A stretch of DNA of 64,000 nt from Takakia lepidozioides. Taxonomy: Eukaryota; Streptophyta; Takakiopsida; Takakiales; Takakiaceae. The notes under the pieces were generated by a model. The model was not told the origin of the DNA, searched no databases, and saw only the letters and a program-made list of their open reading frames with translations. The DNA lies in assembly GCA_030704615.1 (NCBI GenBank), contig CM060731.1, positions 31,310,001 through 31,374,000 on the forward strand. The letters run 5' to 3'. The translations under genes and the position numbers were made by a program. Below are positions 36,008-47,986 of the stretch, piece after piece (position 1 is the first letter of the stretch; each line of letters opens with the position of its first letter).

Positions 36008-38672
36008 TCAACTGCCAACTTGGCGCCTCCACGAATCTTCCACTATTAATTCGTCAACCCCCCAGTCCTCATAACTGCACCCATAGAACAATATGAGAGG
36101 TCCTAATCTCTTGACGGAAAGCTATGTCTCAAGATATCAATCGTGCATTAATGGCAGACCAGAGTACTGTCTTTTGCAACGTGGTATCACATATCTCAAA
36201 CATCCTATCACCCAGCATCATGGGACTCGTCATCAAAGCCTCAAAAAATCATTTTGTGCACACTTAAACGAGAGGTAAGCGTGGAATGCCCACCTTCCAT
36301 CAGGCAAGTAACGGCGAATTGTAAAGGGTATCTTGCGAACACGAAGCTCCTTCATTGCAATCTGTGCAACATGGAAAATGCAACCTCCATTTAGCAATTT
36401 TTAACACCGAAAGTCTAAATTTATGGTTTTTGTACGTCCTTGATGTGATGCGTGGGATGACTGAAAGTGGGGTATCGTTGTGCTCAGTTCAGCTGGCACT
36501 TCATGGTAGGTACCTTGCTGTACAAATGAGGGTGGGGAGGAGCGGAAGGGGGGGGAGAGAGAAATGCTCTTTATAGTCTAATGCTATGCCACAACCTGGC
36601 AGTAATGCATGCAATGCCACCAGGACGACATCAGTATGGGATTGCAATGCTCTTTCACAATAAGCCACATCCCATTGCAAGATGGAGCTGTACTCTAGCT
36701 GTTTACTACAAGGTTGTACAAAAAGCAAGTTGCATACAAGGCTGCAAGGCTTACTTGAGCTCAGGTAGTACTAAAGGCAACATGGACAGTGCATATCTAT
36801 TTCTACACAACATACTAATCATGACAGTCCCAAAAGGAAGGGGTACCTCAAGGGGATCAGTCTCGCCTTCCAGCTCAACCATCACTGGAGCATTCATACT
36901 GCAGCACAAACACGGACCTCAGCTCCCTTTCCCATATTAGGGTTCAGTTGAACACCTCTGTTTGACCTCTCTAATCTCCTCACTATGACCTATTCTGGAG
37001 GTCCGCTCACTTGGAACACGGAAGTCCACATGAGATCCTGAAACAGTTCCAGGAGATTCTTCCTGACCCAGGGTGAAATTAGGATCTTGACAAGAGTCCT
37101 CTCTCCAGTTGCCAGGCCTTACTTTCTCTATTCCAACACAGACACCAGGGAAATGTAACTCAAACCTGATCTGGAGGGCACGAGTACCGAGCACCCTAGC
37201 TCTTTCATATTTGGTCATATATTTTGTAGTTTTCCGAGGTTTATCACTTGCTGGCTCGGGCTCTGCATGGATTATATCAACATCAGGGCCCTCAAAAACA
37301 TCCCGCGTCTCTCCATTTTCCTCCTCTTCCTCCACCTCTTCCTGTGTAACCACCATGTCAAGATGAGATGATATCTTAAACCCTTTTACTCCACACAGGC
37401 AGCAACACTTGTGGTGCTCACATCCACTGGCACAAGAGGGTAAAAGAAAGGCATTTATTACATCCAAGGAAGAGAGACTGGGGGGACAGAGGGAAAGCAA
37501 TATCCTTATTAAATCATTCTTGCCCTGGCCTTCTATTCACAGACCCTGGACATTGTCACTCAGAAAATTAGTAATATACTTGGAAATATGGCACAGTTGT
37601 GGCCATACATATTGCGTCTCTCAGTTGCATAACTATCCCGGTGGGAAAACTGCCACCACCGCTCTCACAGCGAAACACCAACAGAAGGGGCGAGAGTCAC
37701 TGGCATATCCAAAAGAGAACCAAAGAACAAAAGGAGCAGAAAGAAACATGGAGGATCACGGGCGGGGAGGAAGTGGCTGACCTCCACCTCGGGCTCTGGA
37801 GGCTCTTCTTCATATCTAGCAAAGAAACCATCAAAATCATGATATTCAGAATATTGTGTACCCACAAGGTACTTTGAAGGGACGAACCATCCCACTAGTG
37901 ACACATCTCAGTGTAATTCATAGTTTGCTGAGGCTCCCATTGGAGAAGCTCTTGCAAAGAGTGCTCTACCACAGGTTTTGCTGCCACCAGGGCAGTAAAT
38001 TTGGATTAGGGCAGGGTTGATGTTAGGTTAATCCACAACCCAATGAGATGCCATATTATTTAACTAGAACTCTCTCCCTCCTCAACAACAGACAAAGAAT
38101 GACCTCTTCTCCCAGTCAATCTCTCAATACATTCTGGGCATCTCGGCACAAGTCGATAGAATAAGAAATACGCTGTATGATGTGATTGTCAGGCTTTGAA
38201 ACCTCATTCAATCAATCCTACACCCGGTTTGTTGCTGCTTGTGCCTAGAAGTCAAAGCAACTTCAGTTTGACCTTTCTCTATAGCCCCCCATAGGTACAA
38301 TTGGTGCGGAGACTACATGGCCTGCTAGGATTCTTAACCCTATTTCAACCCCAGAAAAAAAATCCCAAAATGAGTAGGACTAGAGACGGACATTCCGAAA
38401 GGCCAATAGAAATATGAAGATGTAGGAGGCGCTGACTACTTGAAGGGCCTGGAGATTATCTCCTACATCTTCATATTCCTTCGAGCATTTCAGCCTGATC
38501 ATCTACGTAAACCAAAGCAGGTAGCCCTAATATTCTCAACCCTAACAATATCCTGCAACAAGCACAGATACTGATGGAAGAAGAGTTAAAGGAACAAAGA
38601 CACAAAGTGCAGAGAGAGGCGATAATACCCGACATCGCCTCCATCGAAGTCATTGTAATCCTCGTCCGCCAT
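36008..38672 (-). CDS. NRPB6: DNA-directed RNA polymerase common subunit 6 (RPB6-like)
   Basis: Six exons on the minus strand: 38629-38672, 37782-37815, 37166-37341, 36847-36898, 36294-36361 and 36008-36074. All have GT-AG borders and agreeing phases, giving 146 aa, close to the plant family length. The start [20 protein letters not shown] is the plant RPB6 N-terminus, followed by an acidic region to about 60. The conserved core runs [17 protein letters not shown] (about 69-85), [35 protein letters not shown], and the end [12 protein letters not shown]. The core corresponds to the bacterial omega subunit. In eukaryotes this subunit stabilises the clamp of polymerases I, II and III, and in plants IV and V. 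It appears intact. Its start codon faces the tetraspanin gene 620 bp away. Confidence 0.95.
38411..38477. repeat. hairpin in intron 1 of NRPB6
   Basis: Perfect 18-bp inverted arms, AATATGAAGATGTAGGAG at 38411-38428 and its complement at 38460-38477, with a 31-nt loop. It is transcribed within the first intron. Confidence 0.85.
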
Positions 38673-39292
38673 CTCTCACTTCCTGAGACGAGGCTCGCGA
38701 CACGAGCCCCAGAAAGAGAGAGCCCAACAGACCAGGAAGACCGTATAATGTACCGCTCCCTTGGATTTCCCAACTTGTGAATGCAACCCAACGATCCCAC
38801 TGTCACACGGCACAAACAGCCTAAGACAGAGCTTCCAAAACCTGAAGAGCGTGGCTTCAAATGATGCCTTCACCCGTCAGACGCATGTGGGCTGCCCGAC
38901 AAGTGGCAGAGATTACGTGTCCAGATCCTGGCACGTAAGCCTTCCTTCAGCCCAGTTAGCGCCCAATCGGACGGCATGTGATATGCCACGTAAGATAAGT
39001 GGGATGCTGGAGAGAAACCCCCCTATCTCGAGAAACCCTGGCCTGGGCGCGTGCACGCAGTAGCTGCGTGGATCATCGATTAGCGGGAGAGAGAAGCGGA
39101 TTGGCAATCTTTGGAGTAGTATGTACGGCATGCATGATGTGAGGGTGTGGGTTGTGGTTGAGAAGCCCAAGGATTCTATGTTTGGGAAGGAGGAGCTGTT
39201 GTTTCGAAGGTGAAGAGGGCTGGATCTATAATAGCGATTTGGGTTTTCAGGGAACGTGGTGTCTCGGACTTGATTTCAGATCTTCTAGCAAA
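38673..39292. promoter_or_regulatory. putative bidirectional promoter, NRPB6 / TOM2A-like gene
   Basis: The start codons of the two divergent genes are 620 bp apart. ACGT-core words occur near 38917, 38932 and 38988. A telo-box-like AAACCCTGG lies near 39040 and GC-rich TGGGCGCGTG near 39045. No clear TATA box is seen. Both 5' UTRs must lie in here. Confidence 0.6.
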
Positions 39293-42200
39293 ATGACATG
39301 TCGGGGGTTCCTTCAGTGCACTCTAAAGCTGCTTAACTTTTTTCTAGCGCTGGTCGGGGCAGGCATGATACTATATTCTCTATGGATGCTTAAAGAGTGG
39401 CACTCCGACTCTCCTCCCACCTCACAAGCACCCTCTCCTGCCCCTTTTCCATTGGCATATCATGTCCCAAAAGTTGAAGGTGGAAACTTGCATTCTGCTG
39501 GCTTGGAGAAGACTGAAATAGGCGCGGAACAGCTTGGAAGACCCTTCTTGTCTCTTGAGAAGAAGAGCCTTACACTTCCTGACCTGCCTGCACCCTGGTA
39601 AGTTGTATGGCATGTAAGATGTGGCATTTGCTTGAGAGGATGCAAATGTCGCAGTAGTATGGGGAGGCGGGGAACAAATAATTGAAACACTGTTGGTCAG
39701 TGGAAAGTAAGCCTAGGGCTTCTTCGAATTCGTGAAGGTTTGGATTCGCCTCCAAAATACCCACTGCTTGACTTGTTCCATGAAGTTGAAATTTCTAGAT
39801 TTCCTTCGACGTTTTCCTACCATTAATACCCTCACTGTGTCGATCCTCCCACCCTACTTATTTGATTCTGGGTCCGAGGGACGGAGATGTCCTCGTTGAT
39901 CATTCCCTGTGAGTGCGGGCAGGGTTCCTGTGGATACGAACCCTTCTGTGACAAAGGCGAAAGTCCGAGTACAGGCAATTGTGAGCTCTCCTGCTGGAGA
40001 GCATGCATGTCAGTCTGAGATTGGGGGCTCCTCACCTTGAACGTTCGTTGAATTGACCTTTCTGAAGCTGTCAAAAGGCTAAAGATCCCGTTATTGAAGA
40101 ATGGGTGTGTGCAGGTTCATCTATGCATTTATGGGTGCAGGAATCATCACATGCCTAGTCACGTGCACAGGCCACATTGCTGCGGAGACCAGCCATGGCT
40201 GCTGTCTAACTTGTGTATCCTCCTTAAATCTATATACAGTCACCGCCTACTAAATTCTCCATCTCGCACAGTAGGTATCTTGGTGGTGTTGTATCATGAA
40301 GCATGGCCATTACAGTAGTGGTTGCAGTGAAATCTTCTATGTAAGTTCCACACATAATATCCTTGAGCGAGGCTTAGACATTATTTGAGCTGGAGAAAAC
40401 CTCTAGCCACTGAAAGTACTGCCCAATTGAACTGTGAATGTTGAGCTGTGGGTTCCTCCTGATGACACTACCATACTCACCTGTATTCTTCGGAGCCGGG
40501 CACACGAATAGCTTTTGTATATGCACTGGTTTCGTCATGAACCGTACCAGTCATGCCCTTACAGCTAATCTGCAGGCATACCAACTCTGCTGGCAAGGTT
40601 GGGAAATGAAGACTTTGGTCTTAATTTTGTTCAGGCTTACGGTTGTTTTGATCAAAGTAGTATTTTCCTTAATGAACTTGCAGTACACTCTGTTACAGAT
40701 CTTACTGCTGTTGGCCCAGTTTGCATTTGCTGGAGCTATTTTCTTTGACCATCACTGGCGTGAGGTTAGTGTTCAAAGTAAATAGTCTCTCACTCCTCCC
40801 CCACATCCCCTGAGCTCGCCTTGTGCCTTACATGTTTTTCTTTCATGTGCCTTACATGTGATTATGTTCCCTTCCTGCTCGAGCCTCATTCTGTCTGCTG
40901 TTCCCTTGGACCTACAGCGGTGGTATCTCTCTCTAGGAGACAAATTTAGATAGTTTCATTGAGATGATTGTCTTTGGGATGACATGGTGTCTTTGCAACT
41001 GTGCAGGACATTCCAGATGAACCCACGGGGGAGCTCGACAAAATCAAACGTTTTGTGGAGGAGAATTTCAATATTTGCAAGTGGGTTTCCTTGGCGGTTG
41101 TGATTATTGAGGTAAGAAATCAACTGAACTGATGCAATTAGTTCACCCTTTTGTTGCTCACTGTAATACCAGAAGTCACAGGGCCTTCATCTATATAGTC
41201 TTAACCCAGTGCAGTCTTGAAGTACTGCATTCTCAGCTACAGTGCATTTCAGAGCATGAGAGATGCAGTAAAAAAATGTTTATGTAAGTGGTGAGACTGA
41301 TGAAAGCAGCTGAGCTTGTTAGTCCAGACTGGCCTTTGCATGTAGAAACCACCCCTGACTGTGGGCAGTACCTTATCTCGGGAGGGGAAGTGACTCTTAT
41401 TTATGCTGGCTGCGGCGGGAGTCTTCTCTTTCTCTCCACCTTTGGATGGTTCATCATCTTATTGTCAGATCGGTATCAAATAACTAGTTAGTTTTGATGA
41501 TTACACAGTACTTTATATTTGTTTTACTATTTTGAACTTCTAAGCAAGACTCCCCAATTTTATCAGCTCACTGTTGTGGGAATCAAAAGTTTGTAAGACT
41601 GGGTATTTTCTTTCAACAGGCCCTTGGATTGCTAGTTGCTATGACGCTCCGCGCAATTTCTGGTAATTCAAGGAAGGGGTATGATAGCGATGATGACTAC
41701 TTGGCCCCCAGGTCAAGTGCCCGACAGCCTCTGGTCAACCGCCAGGCTAATCAGGCTACTTCAACCACTCCTGTGGGAACTCCTGCTGAAAACCGCCCAG
41801 CACGAAATGATGCATGGAGCACAAGAATGCGAGAAAAGGTAACAGTTAGCAACATCTTCTAGACCATTTGTACCACCTGTCAGTAAAAGAACTGCTACCT
41901 AGCACCAGATTTACAATCCAAATGAACTCGTATCCTGTATTACATGATATTTTCATCTGCATGTTGTCAGTATTGCAGATATGAATTTGCATAGCACCCT
42001 TATCAATTAAGCAGTGACGAAGGGAGTATCCACTTAGCATTCTACCTGGCCTTTGTGTCCTCAGGAGAATGCTGATGTGATGCTGTCTTCGCCGCTGCAT
42101 TATGGACAAAAAGTGATTGGCAGATTTCATCTGCATTCCTGACAGAAATTAGATTGGGAAAAATTGGAATGTGTTGCTGTTTGTGGGATATGCAACTCTA

Positions 42201-42673
42201 GCTGATGGAATCTATCATGGACTGGGAGTAAAGTCCTGGAGGATGCTGATGTGCTTATTGTCTCTTTTCTGTAAAGGCTGGTCATGACATAGCTTGTGCA
42301 CGCTTAACCCTCCTGAAACCAGTATGGTTTCTCAGTCCATCAGGGCATTAAGCCCATCAGGAAATCTCTCATACATGGGCAACGTCAGACTATAGCAAGG
42401 CTGTCCAGTACGTTGAACTAGAAAGCACAATGTTGGATTGCTTCTGCACACCTCTCTGCTTGGCATATTAGTCACACATGTACTTCTGACAAAGTGATCT
42501 TTTCAGTGCTCTGTCAATGAAGCAATAACTTGTTAAACTGGGATATGTTGTCTATGCAGTATGGGTTGGACACAGCTGAGTTCACGTACAATCCTTCCGA
42601 GTCAAGGCGATTTGGGCAGCAAAATCCAGCACCTGCCACTGAGGAAAAGCAGAGTCGCTGCACTATTATGTAG
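39293..42673 (+). CDS. tetraspanin of the TOM2A family
   Basis: Six exons (39293-39597, 40115-40214, 40684-40764, 41007-41111, 41620-41838, 42560-42673) splice cleanly to 307 aa. Four membrane segments are visible: [20 protein letters not shown] (about 12-32), [17 protein letters not shown] (about 102-118), [19 protein letters not shown] (about 138-156) and [18 protein letters not shown] (about 188-206). The MTCRGFLQC start, [15 protein letters not shown] and the tail [26 protein letters not shown] and final CTIM match plant TOM2A. The C-terminus CTIM is CaaX-like. TOM2A is a vacuolar-membrane tetraspanin, best known as a host factor used by tobamovirus replication complexes; its own cellular role is less clear. 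The extracytoplasmic loop after TM1 is longer and Pro/Ser-rich here. The start is the only ATG giving the family N-terminus. Confidence 0.95.
41385..41435 (+). repeat. dispersed short repeat, copy 1 (tetraspanin intron 4)
   Basis: GGAAGTGACTCTTATTTATG and GGGAGTCTTCTCTTTCTC. It belongs with copies at 54581, 57881, 59376 and 60210, which share a form of AAGTGGCTCTTAGTTACGCT then CGGAGTCTTCTCTC. Confidence 0.65.
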
Positions 42674-43795
42674 ACTCCCCCCGCGTGTTCGCTTTTCCCA
42701 AAGAATGTGTTTTGGACACATGGAGAGGCAGAAGTGCCTATACTGTAAGCTTTAGTGCAAGATGTCTTTAGATATGGCAGGTGTCATGGCAATGGCTAGG
42801 TTGAAATTTTTCCAGAGAACTTGAAAGACAGGATTTTTATTGTTCAGGGGGAAGAGTGGACAAGGTGTGGACAGTGAATGTGGGTATGGCTTGATAGAGA
42901 GTTATGTATATGGATGTTCTGTTCGCGAGCCTTAATCTGATGATGTTTGTGAATTTGGAGATTTTTGCTTGTTTGAGGCTATGTACAGAAATAGGGGTCT
43001 CCTAGAGCTTCTTGCGAACTTCACTCTTTAGTTATTCTGGTCTTGATATGGTTGTGTAGCCATTGCTGGTTTGGATATATGTGTGTATTTCATGGTGAAG
43101 ACACGCTCCTTTTCAACGTTGAAGGAATATGCTTGAGGTGGTCAGTTCAGTAGTGTGTACACCCTCTCAGGTGCACACCCTGTCACAGTGTGCACCTATA
43201 TGATCCAGCAACCGAAGCAGCACCACAAGTTGGCCCTGTGGGCAAAGTGAACGAACAAATGCAATTTTTGAGCCGATCAACTTTGCTACTCGAGGACTGA
43301 GAAATGACTCTGTACATAAAAAGTGAATGTAAGAGGTATCTCGAGTTCCTGACAATAGAGTTCCTGACTTTCTGTTGGCCTTCAGACAATAGTGCAAGGT
43401 GAATCATTTTTACTCTTGTTGTAAATCACACGTGGAATTATGTAGTCTTATATGAGTTGTTTTGGAGAGATTTTATGTTTCACTGTCATGTAATCTTGGG
43501 GCATGCCAGTCATGTCATGCCCTACCGAAGCACCATAAGAAGGAGCTTATGTAGATAGAAAGTTAACAACCAGCCAATTCATGAAGGCGTCTGTCCAACC
43601 TAGCCATGGGATGCAAATTGTCTTCCATAGTGATAACCAAACATCTGTAGTTCTTTGAGAATGACCAAGAAATTCAACTCTTCATTGACTGTAGAGGATG
43701 TGGTCCATGTGCTCTTTAATTCAATTCAGTTATGGCAGTATGTCAAAGCCATTGTAATTCCAGGGAGGTCATAATATGCATCCGGAGTCCCCTCT
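42674..43795. other. 3' region of the tetraspanin gene and intergenic DNA
   Basis: Probable 3' UTR followed by non-coding sequence. A 10-bp inverted repeat, AGGTGCACAC at 43169-43178 and GTGTGCACCT at 43188-43197, can form a short stem. No other gene is seen. Confidence 0.5.
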
Positions 43796-44068
43796 TTAGG
43801 AGGAATAACCATGTTTACCCCGCCCTCCAAAACCTAGGCCACTTGAGTGGGTGGAATTTCCACCAACCTTTTTTTCAAAAATGATGGAACCATCTTCACC
43901 ATAACCCACCACCTGGTCTCCTTGGGGGTTTAGCAACGGGGTTGGGGGAGTTGATGAAGATGGAAACATCTTGGATAGCCTCAGTTGAGAGCCACCAAGG
44001 TCCCGGTACATTCCCAATCTCTAGCCGAGATGTATGGTGGGCCATTAGCAAAGCATCATCCTCAGTAC
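43796..44068 (-). other. LINE-associated ORF or tail, unidentified
   Basis: A 73-codon minus-strand frame (43796-44017) has readable text (VVGYGEDGSIIFEKK) immediately 3' of the LINE 3' ends. It could be a LINE tail remnant or unrelated. Confidence 0.25.
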
Positions 44069-45528
44069 CTAGGCACTCCTCTTCATGTTGGTGCCTACAG
44101 TCTCCTTAAGCTGGCCAAGATAAACAATGAGCATTGCTGAGCTGCCAGGGATTGGGCTTTCTTCCCCTGTGTGGGACCTCAGTGGGTTGGACGGGAGTTT
44201 CTTGCAGCTCTCCTGCTGTCCATGCTGTGTGGCCCAATGATTAGCCCCGCTTCCCCTCCTGACCCAGGTCTGTCCATTTGGCATGAACAGGTCTTCATCA
44301 GCTACCCATTCACTGTATTCTACCTGGAAAGGCAGTAACCCAATTATCACCACAGAGCACCACGACCCCCCAGATACCTTTGTGAGGAGCTCACTATGGT
44401 AGTGTGACTTACCTTGATAAAGACAATCAGTTGGGGTTTTCCAGGTATCCTCTAGAAAGTCCTCACACAAGCATCAAAGAGCCCAACAGGGCCAGGGCTT
44501 TAGGCTCAGCCTCAAGATTTTCAAAGTTGGTGTGGACAGAGGTACGGGGACAATGTTCTTGATGGTCCTGAAGAGGTTCACTCTCCCGTGGGAATATCCC
44601 AGACAATGTATCAAAAAATGGATGTTGTCTTCAGGCTGCCCACACATCGGGCAATCTCCTCTTCCTCTCTGCATCTGTTTGTTGTTCAAAGGTAGGCTCC
44701 CCACCCTGAGTTTAAATTTCAGTCTAGTGCGGAGGGTAGGTAGGCCATTGAGATCATCATTTAAGGAGAGGGAATGTACTCATGTGACATTGTTTGCCAT
44801 AGCCTTGTGGCCATTACCGCGCCCAGTTTGAGCTGAACACGAAGGCACAGAAACTACCTTTGTCAGGGGCTGACGCCGGTAGTATGACTTACCTTGAAAT
44901 AGACAATTGATCCAAGTTTTCCAGATATCCTCTAGAAATCCCTTCACACAAATATCAATCTGCTGTGTGTGATTTGCCCAATAACTAGAGATTGTACTCA
45001 TAAGACGTTGTTTGCCGTAGCCTTGTGGCCATTGACCCCGCGCCCAGTTTGAGCGGGAACAAAAGGGACAGAACCTACCTCTGTCAGGGGCTGACGTTGG
45101 TAGTGTGACTTACCATCATATATAGAATTAATCTGGGTTTTCCAGATATCCTCTAGAAATCCCTTCACACAAGCATCAATCTGCTGTGTGTGATTTGCCC
45201 AAAAACTAGGCCTCAGGAGGGCCTGGGCTTTTGGCTCAGCCTCGAGACTTTCAAAGTTGTTAAACAGGGGTACAGGCACAATTCCCTTGATAGAATTGAA
45301 GAGAGCGTCTCTTTGGTGAGAGAACCCCGGACAGTGTATCAGAAAGTGAATACTGTCTTCAGATTGCCCACACAGCGGGCAATTGCACTCTCCCTTTCCT
45401 CTCTGCTTCTGTTTGCTGTTCAAAGGTAGGCTTCCTGCCCTGAGTTTAAATTTCAGTCTAGTGCCGAGAGTGGGTAGACCCTTGAGGTCATCCAAGATGT
45501 CCTCCCCCATGTCACTGACTGGAAACAA
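44069..45528 (-). repeat. tandemly repeated LINE 3' end
   Basis: Three partial copies of the C-terminal coding segment follow each other: 45528-44998 (zinc knuckle CPLCGQSEDSIHFLIHC to GHKATANN), 45000-44780 (only the HTQQIDICVKGFLEDIWK to GHKAMANN half), and about 44765-44069 (CPMCGQPEDNIHFLIHC to FLEDTWKT). Each copy has its own frameshifts. Confidence 0.8.
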
Positions 45529-45539
45529 GTTCAGGGAAG

Positions 45540-45934
45540 TTAAGAGTCAATTAACTTAGGATATCTGGTGTTGGGCATATGTTGCAGCTGACCCCACCAT
45601 CTGACCTTGAATTCATCTCGTCGGGAGCTTAAGGACGGAATGCCAAACTCACCCCGAACAGCCACATTGACTGTTTTGGAGCATGCTGACATACACTCCT
45701 TAAGCACCCCCACTTGAATGGATTCTAGAGACTTAGCCTGGTTGGAGTTATCAACCCAAATTGCAGATCCGTACTCCAAGGCAGGTCTAATAACGCGACA
45801 AAGCATGGTTTTCTTAACCTCAGAGTTGACCCTCTGCAGTGGAAAAATTTAGTGAGCCCCAGAGCTTTGCCCTTGCCAGTTTGAACAACTTTCTGGATAT
45901 GTGCATCCCAATTACAATTGGAGGAAAACTCCAC
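45540..45934 (-). pseudogene. LINE segment between RT and zinc knuckle
   Basis: Frames 45725-45934 (EFSSNCNWDAHIQKVVQTGK) and 45540-45806 (LEYGSAIWVDN, VRWWGQLQHMPNTRYPKL) are the region following the reverse transcriptase. Two frames overlap, so at least one frameshift lies near 45800. After PKLIDS about 75 residues present in the 18.9-kb copy are deleted. Confidence 0.8.
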
Positions 45935-45994
45935 GCCTAGGTAAGTGTAGGAAGGGAGGACCGGATCTCTTGGCTACCCCACTGCCACTTAAGA

Positions 45995-47212
45995 TCACTT
46001 CCTCCCTCTCCTGTCGTTGAATGCTACCACTGCACATTTGCTGACATTAGCCTCTAACCCCCAAAGATCAAAGTATCTCTTCGCGCAATCAATCAACTCC
46101 TGGAGGTTGGTTGGAGTCTCCCCTATGCCTGCGAAGTCATCCGCAAACATAAGGGCTGGTATGGTGGTATCACCCACCCTTAACCCAAATCCCTCACTTT
46201 CCACATCCTCGAGGAGTTGATTGATGAAAACATTGAAGAGCAGAGGGGAGAGAGTACATCCTTGAGCTACACCTTGGTCTATGTCAAAGAAGTTGGACTT
46301 CTGTCCGTTAACAGTGACACAGTTTTTGGTGTGAGCATACAAGTTGTGGACAACTCTCCATGCCTCTATCATGGGATCACCACCGTGCTTGATAAGCTCG
46401 TTGACAATACCATCAGGTCCACCAGCTTTATATCCATTTAAATGTTCAATTGCTTCCACAATCTCAGAAGAACTAATGGGAGCGTTATAAGCCATTGAAA
46501 TATACTCCAGTTCATCAGGGCTGTTTTGAATCATAGGAACAGTTTTTCCAACTGTGTCCCTCCATTCAGCAGAAGACCCCTCAGTGTTAGACCTAGAAGT
46601 TCTGCCAAGGATACTGTAGTGAGTTTCAAAGGTTTTGACAATGTCAACCGATGAAGTCACCACTGCACCTTTAGTAGTCTTCAGCGCTTGTACTTGCTGA
46701 CCGTTTTTTGGCTTGTACAAATGTTGAAGGGCCAACCAGAATTTCTTGTCATTACCACCATGGTGGTTTGAGTTTATTTCACTGTATAACTTGTCCCAGT
46801 ATAATTTCTTCTGAGACCTAACAAGCTGATTGATATCTTTACGGAGCTGGTAGTACCTCGCCCACAATTCTCTGTTGGTTTTCAAATTGCAGCACTCTTT
46901 ATAGAGGGCTCGTCTCTCAGCTATCTTGAGTTTAATCTCAATGGTCCACCAATTAACAGCTCTACCGCAGACAATTAGTTTCCTCCCAATGATCTTGTCA
47001 GCCACGGAGGAAACGAAACTCTCCCAAGAGTCCACTGCTCTTTCGACTTCATTTCTTGCATTGTCAGAGCGAGATTGAAGTTCTTGGAGCGATTGGACAA
47101 AATGAGGGAGAGCCTCTTGCAAGGCCTGGACGTACTCAGCCTTGACCTCCTCATTATGGAATTTTTCTATGCGCCACTTCCGAATCGAACGTTTCACAGA
47201 TCTCTTGGCCAA
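45995..47212 (-). pseudogene. LINE reverse transcriptase with an in-frame deletion
   Basis: An open frame of 405 codons. The N-terminal helical region holds WWTIEIKLKIAERRALYKEC and KLYWDKLYSEI. The fingers follow, with AIEHLNGYKAGGPDGIVNEL, then DQGVAQGCTLSPLLFNVFIN and the catalytic FADDFAG (here ADD for the usual YxDD). Between PMIEA and WRVVHNLYAHTKNCV the palm segment carrying the first catalytic Asp (the F.K.AFD.V motif) is absent. The frame stays open, but the enzyme cannot work. Related full LINE proteins have roughly 70-90 residues there. Confidence 0.85.
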
Positions 47213-47217
47213 TAACT

Positions 47218-47243
47218 AGAGAGAGAGAGAGAGAGAGAGAGAA
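47218..47243 (+). repeat. (GA)n microsatellite at the LINE 5' edge
   Basis: About 12-13 GA units directly beside the truncated 5' end of the LINE. Confidence 0.9.
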
Positions 47244-47986
47244 TGAGTAACCTGGAAGAGAGAAAGAGGACGTACCGCTAGCTGGGAGCGGTGGTTCTGA
47301 CCACTACATTTGGGCTATGCTGATTCCCCTCCTGTTGCTTGGGTCCACTCCTGCAAAAGAGCGTATCAATCTCAGTACTCATCACTCCTGCCATCTTTTA
47401 TGCGGTAGAAATGTGCCGCGAGTCCCTAGAATATCAAACAGCTCCTAATTACTCATGCCCCCTCTGGCTGGGTGATTACATAATGCCCCATAGACCTTTG
47501 CAGATTTGAATCCAGGACCAAATACAGGATGGCCACTGGGACAAAAATTGGAAGCTCTCCTTGTCTGAATAAGTTAGTCCATTCTGCTGTGGTTTCATGT
47601 CCTTCACCATGTCTGTCTCATCTTACGCATTAACTACAATTCCTTGGACGTACACCAGCACTGTGACAATCTCAGGCTGCCTTCCATACCCTAGTGAGAC
47701 AAGATACTGCAACAAGTGGCTCCAGCAGGGATAATATGCCGGGGCCGAAGTGCTGAAGGATCCGTCATACCAATCATTCACAGGAAATAGTCCATCAATA
47801 TATCGCTATCCTCCTCTGACCAATAAGAAGTCTCAAGGATGAAGCTCAGAATCTGGACAAAGGGAGCACCTCATGCTAAACTTCAGACATGCATTCGGAA
47901 GCTATCCGAATAAAAGTCTGTGGTCTTGACTTCTGCAGGCCGCTCACTAAGTAGCAAACCAGTAAGATCATCATGCATAGCAGTGA
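47244..47986. other. intergenic, with a possible SINE
   Basis: TGGCTGGGTGATTACATAAT (near 47468) and GCAGATTTGAATCCAGGA (near 47499) look like diverged pol III A and B boxes, so a SINE may lie around 47460-47560. The rest is likely the 3' UTR of the next gene. Confidence 0.35.

Larger units (their letters stand above)
44069..47212 (-). mobile_element. LINE (non-LTR retrotransposon, family 1, copy 2), 5'-truncated and broken
   Basis: The minus strand carries a long reverse transcriptase ORF (45995-47212) and, in shifting frames, the C-terminal region down to 44069. The APE-type endonuclease expected upstream is missing, and the element stops at a (GA)n tract. The 3' part is repeated about two and a half times. 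Fragments of the same family lie at 18520-19766. Confidence 0.9.

Noticed and set aside
36937-37500. Long minus-strand ORF taken as one exon
   Set aside because: Only 37166-37341 matches RPB6; the rest reads through flanking introns, and good splice sites bound the conserved part.
38471-38860. 129-codon minus-strand ORF beside the tetraspanin gene
   Set aside because: It overlaps exon 1 of NRPB6 in another frame and has no domain; a shadow.
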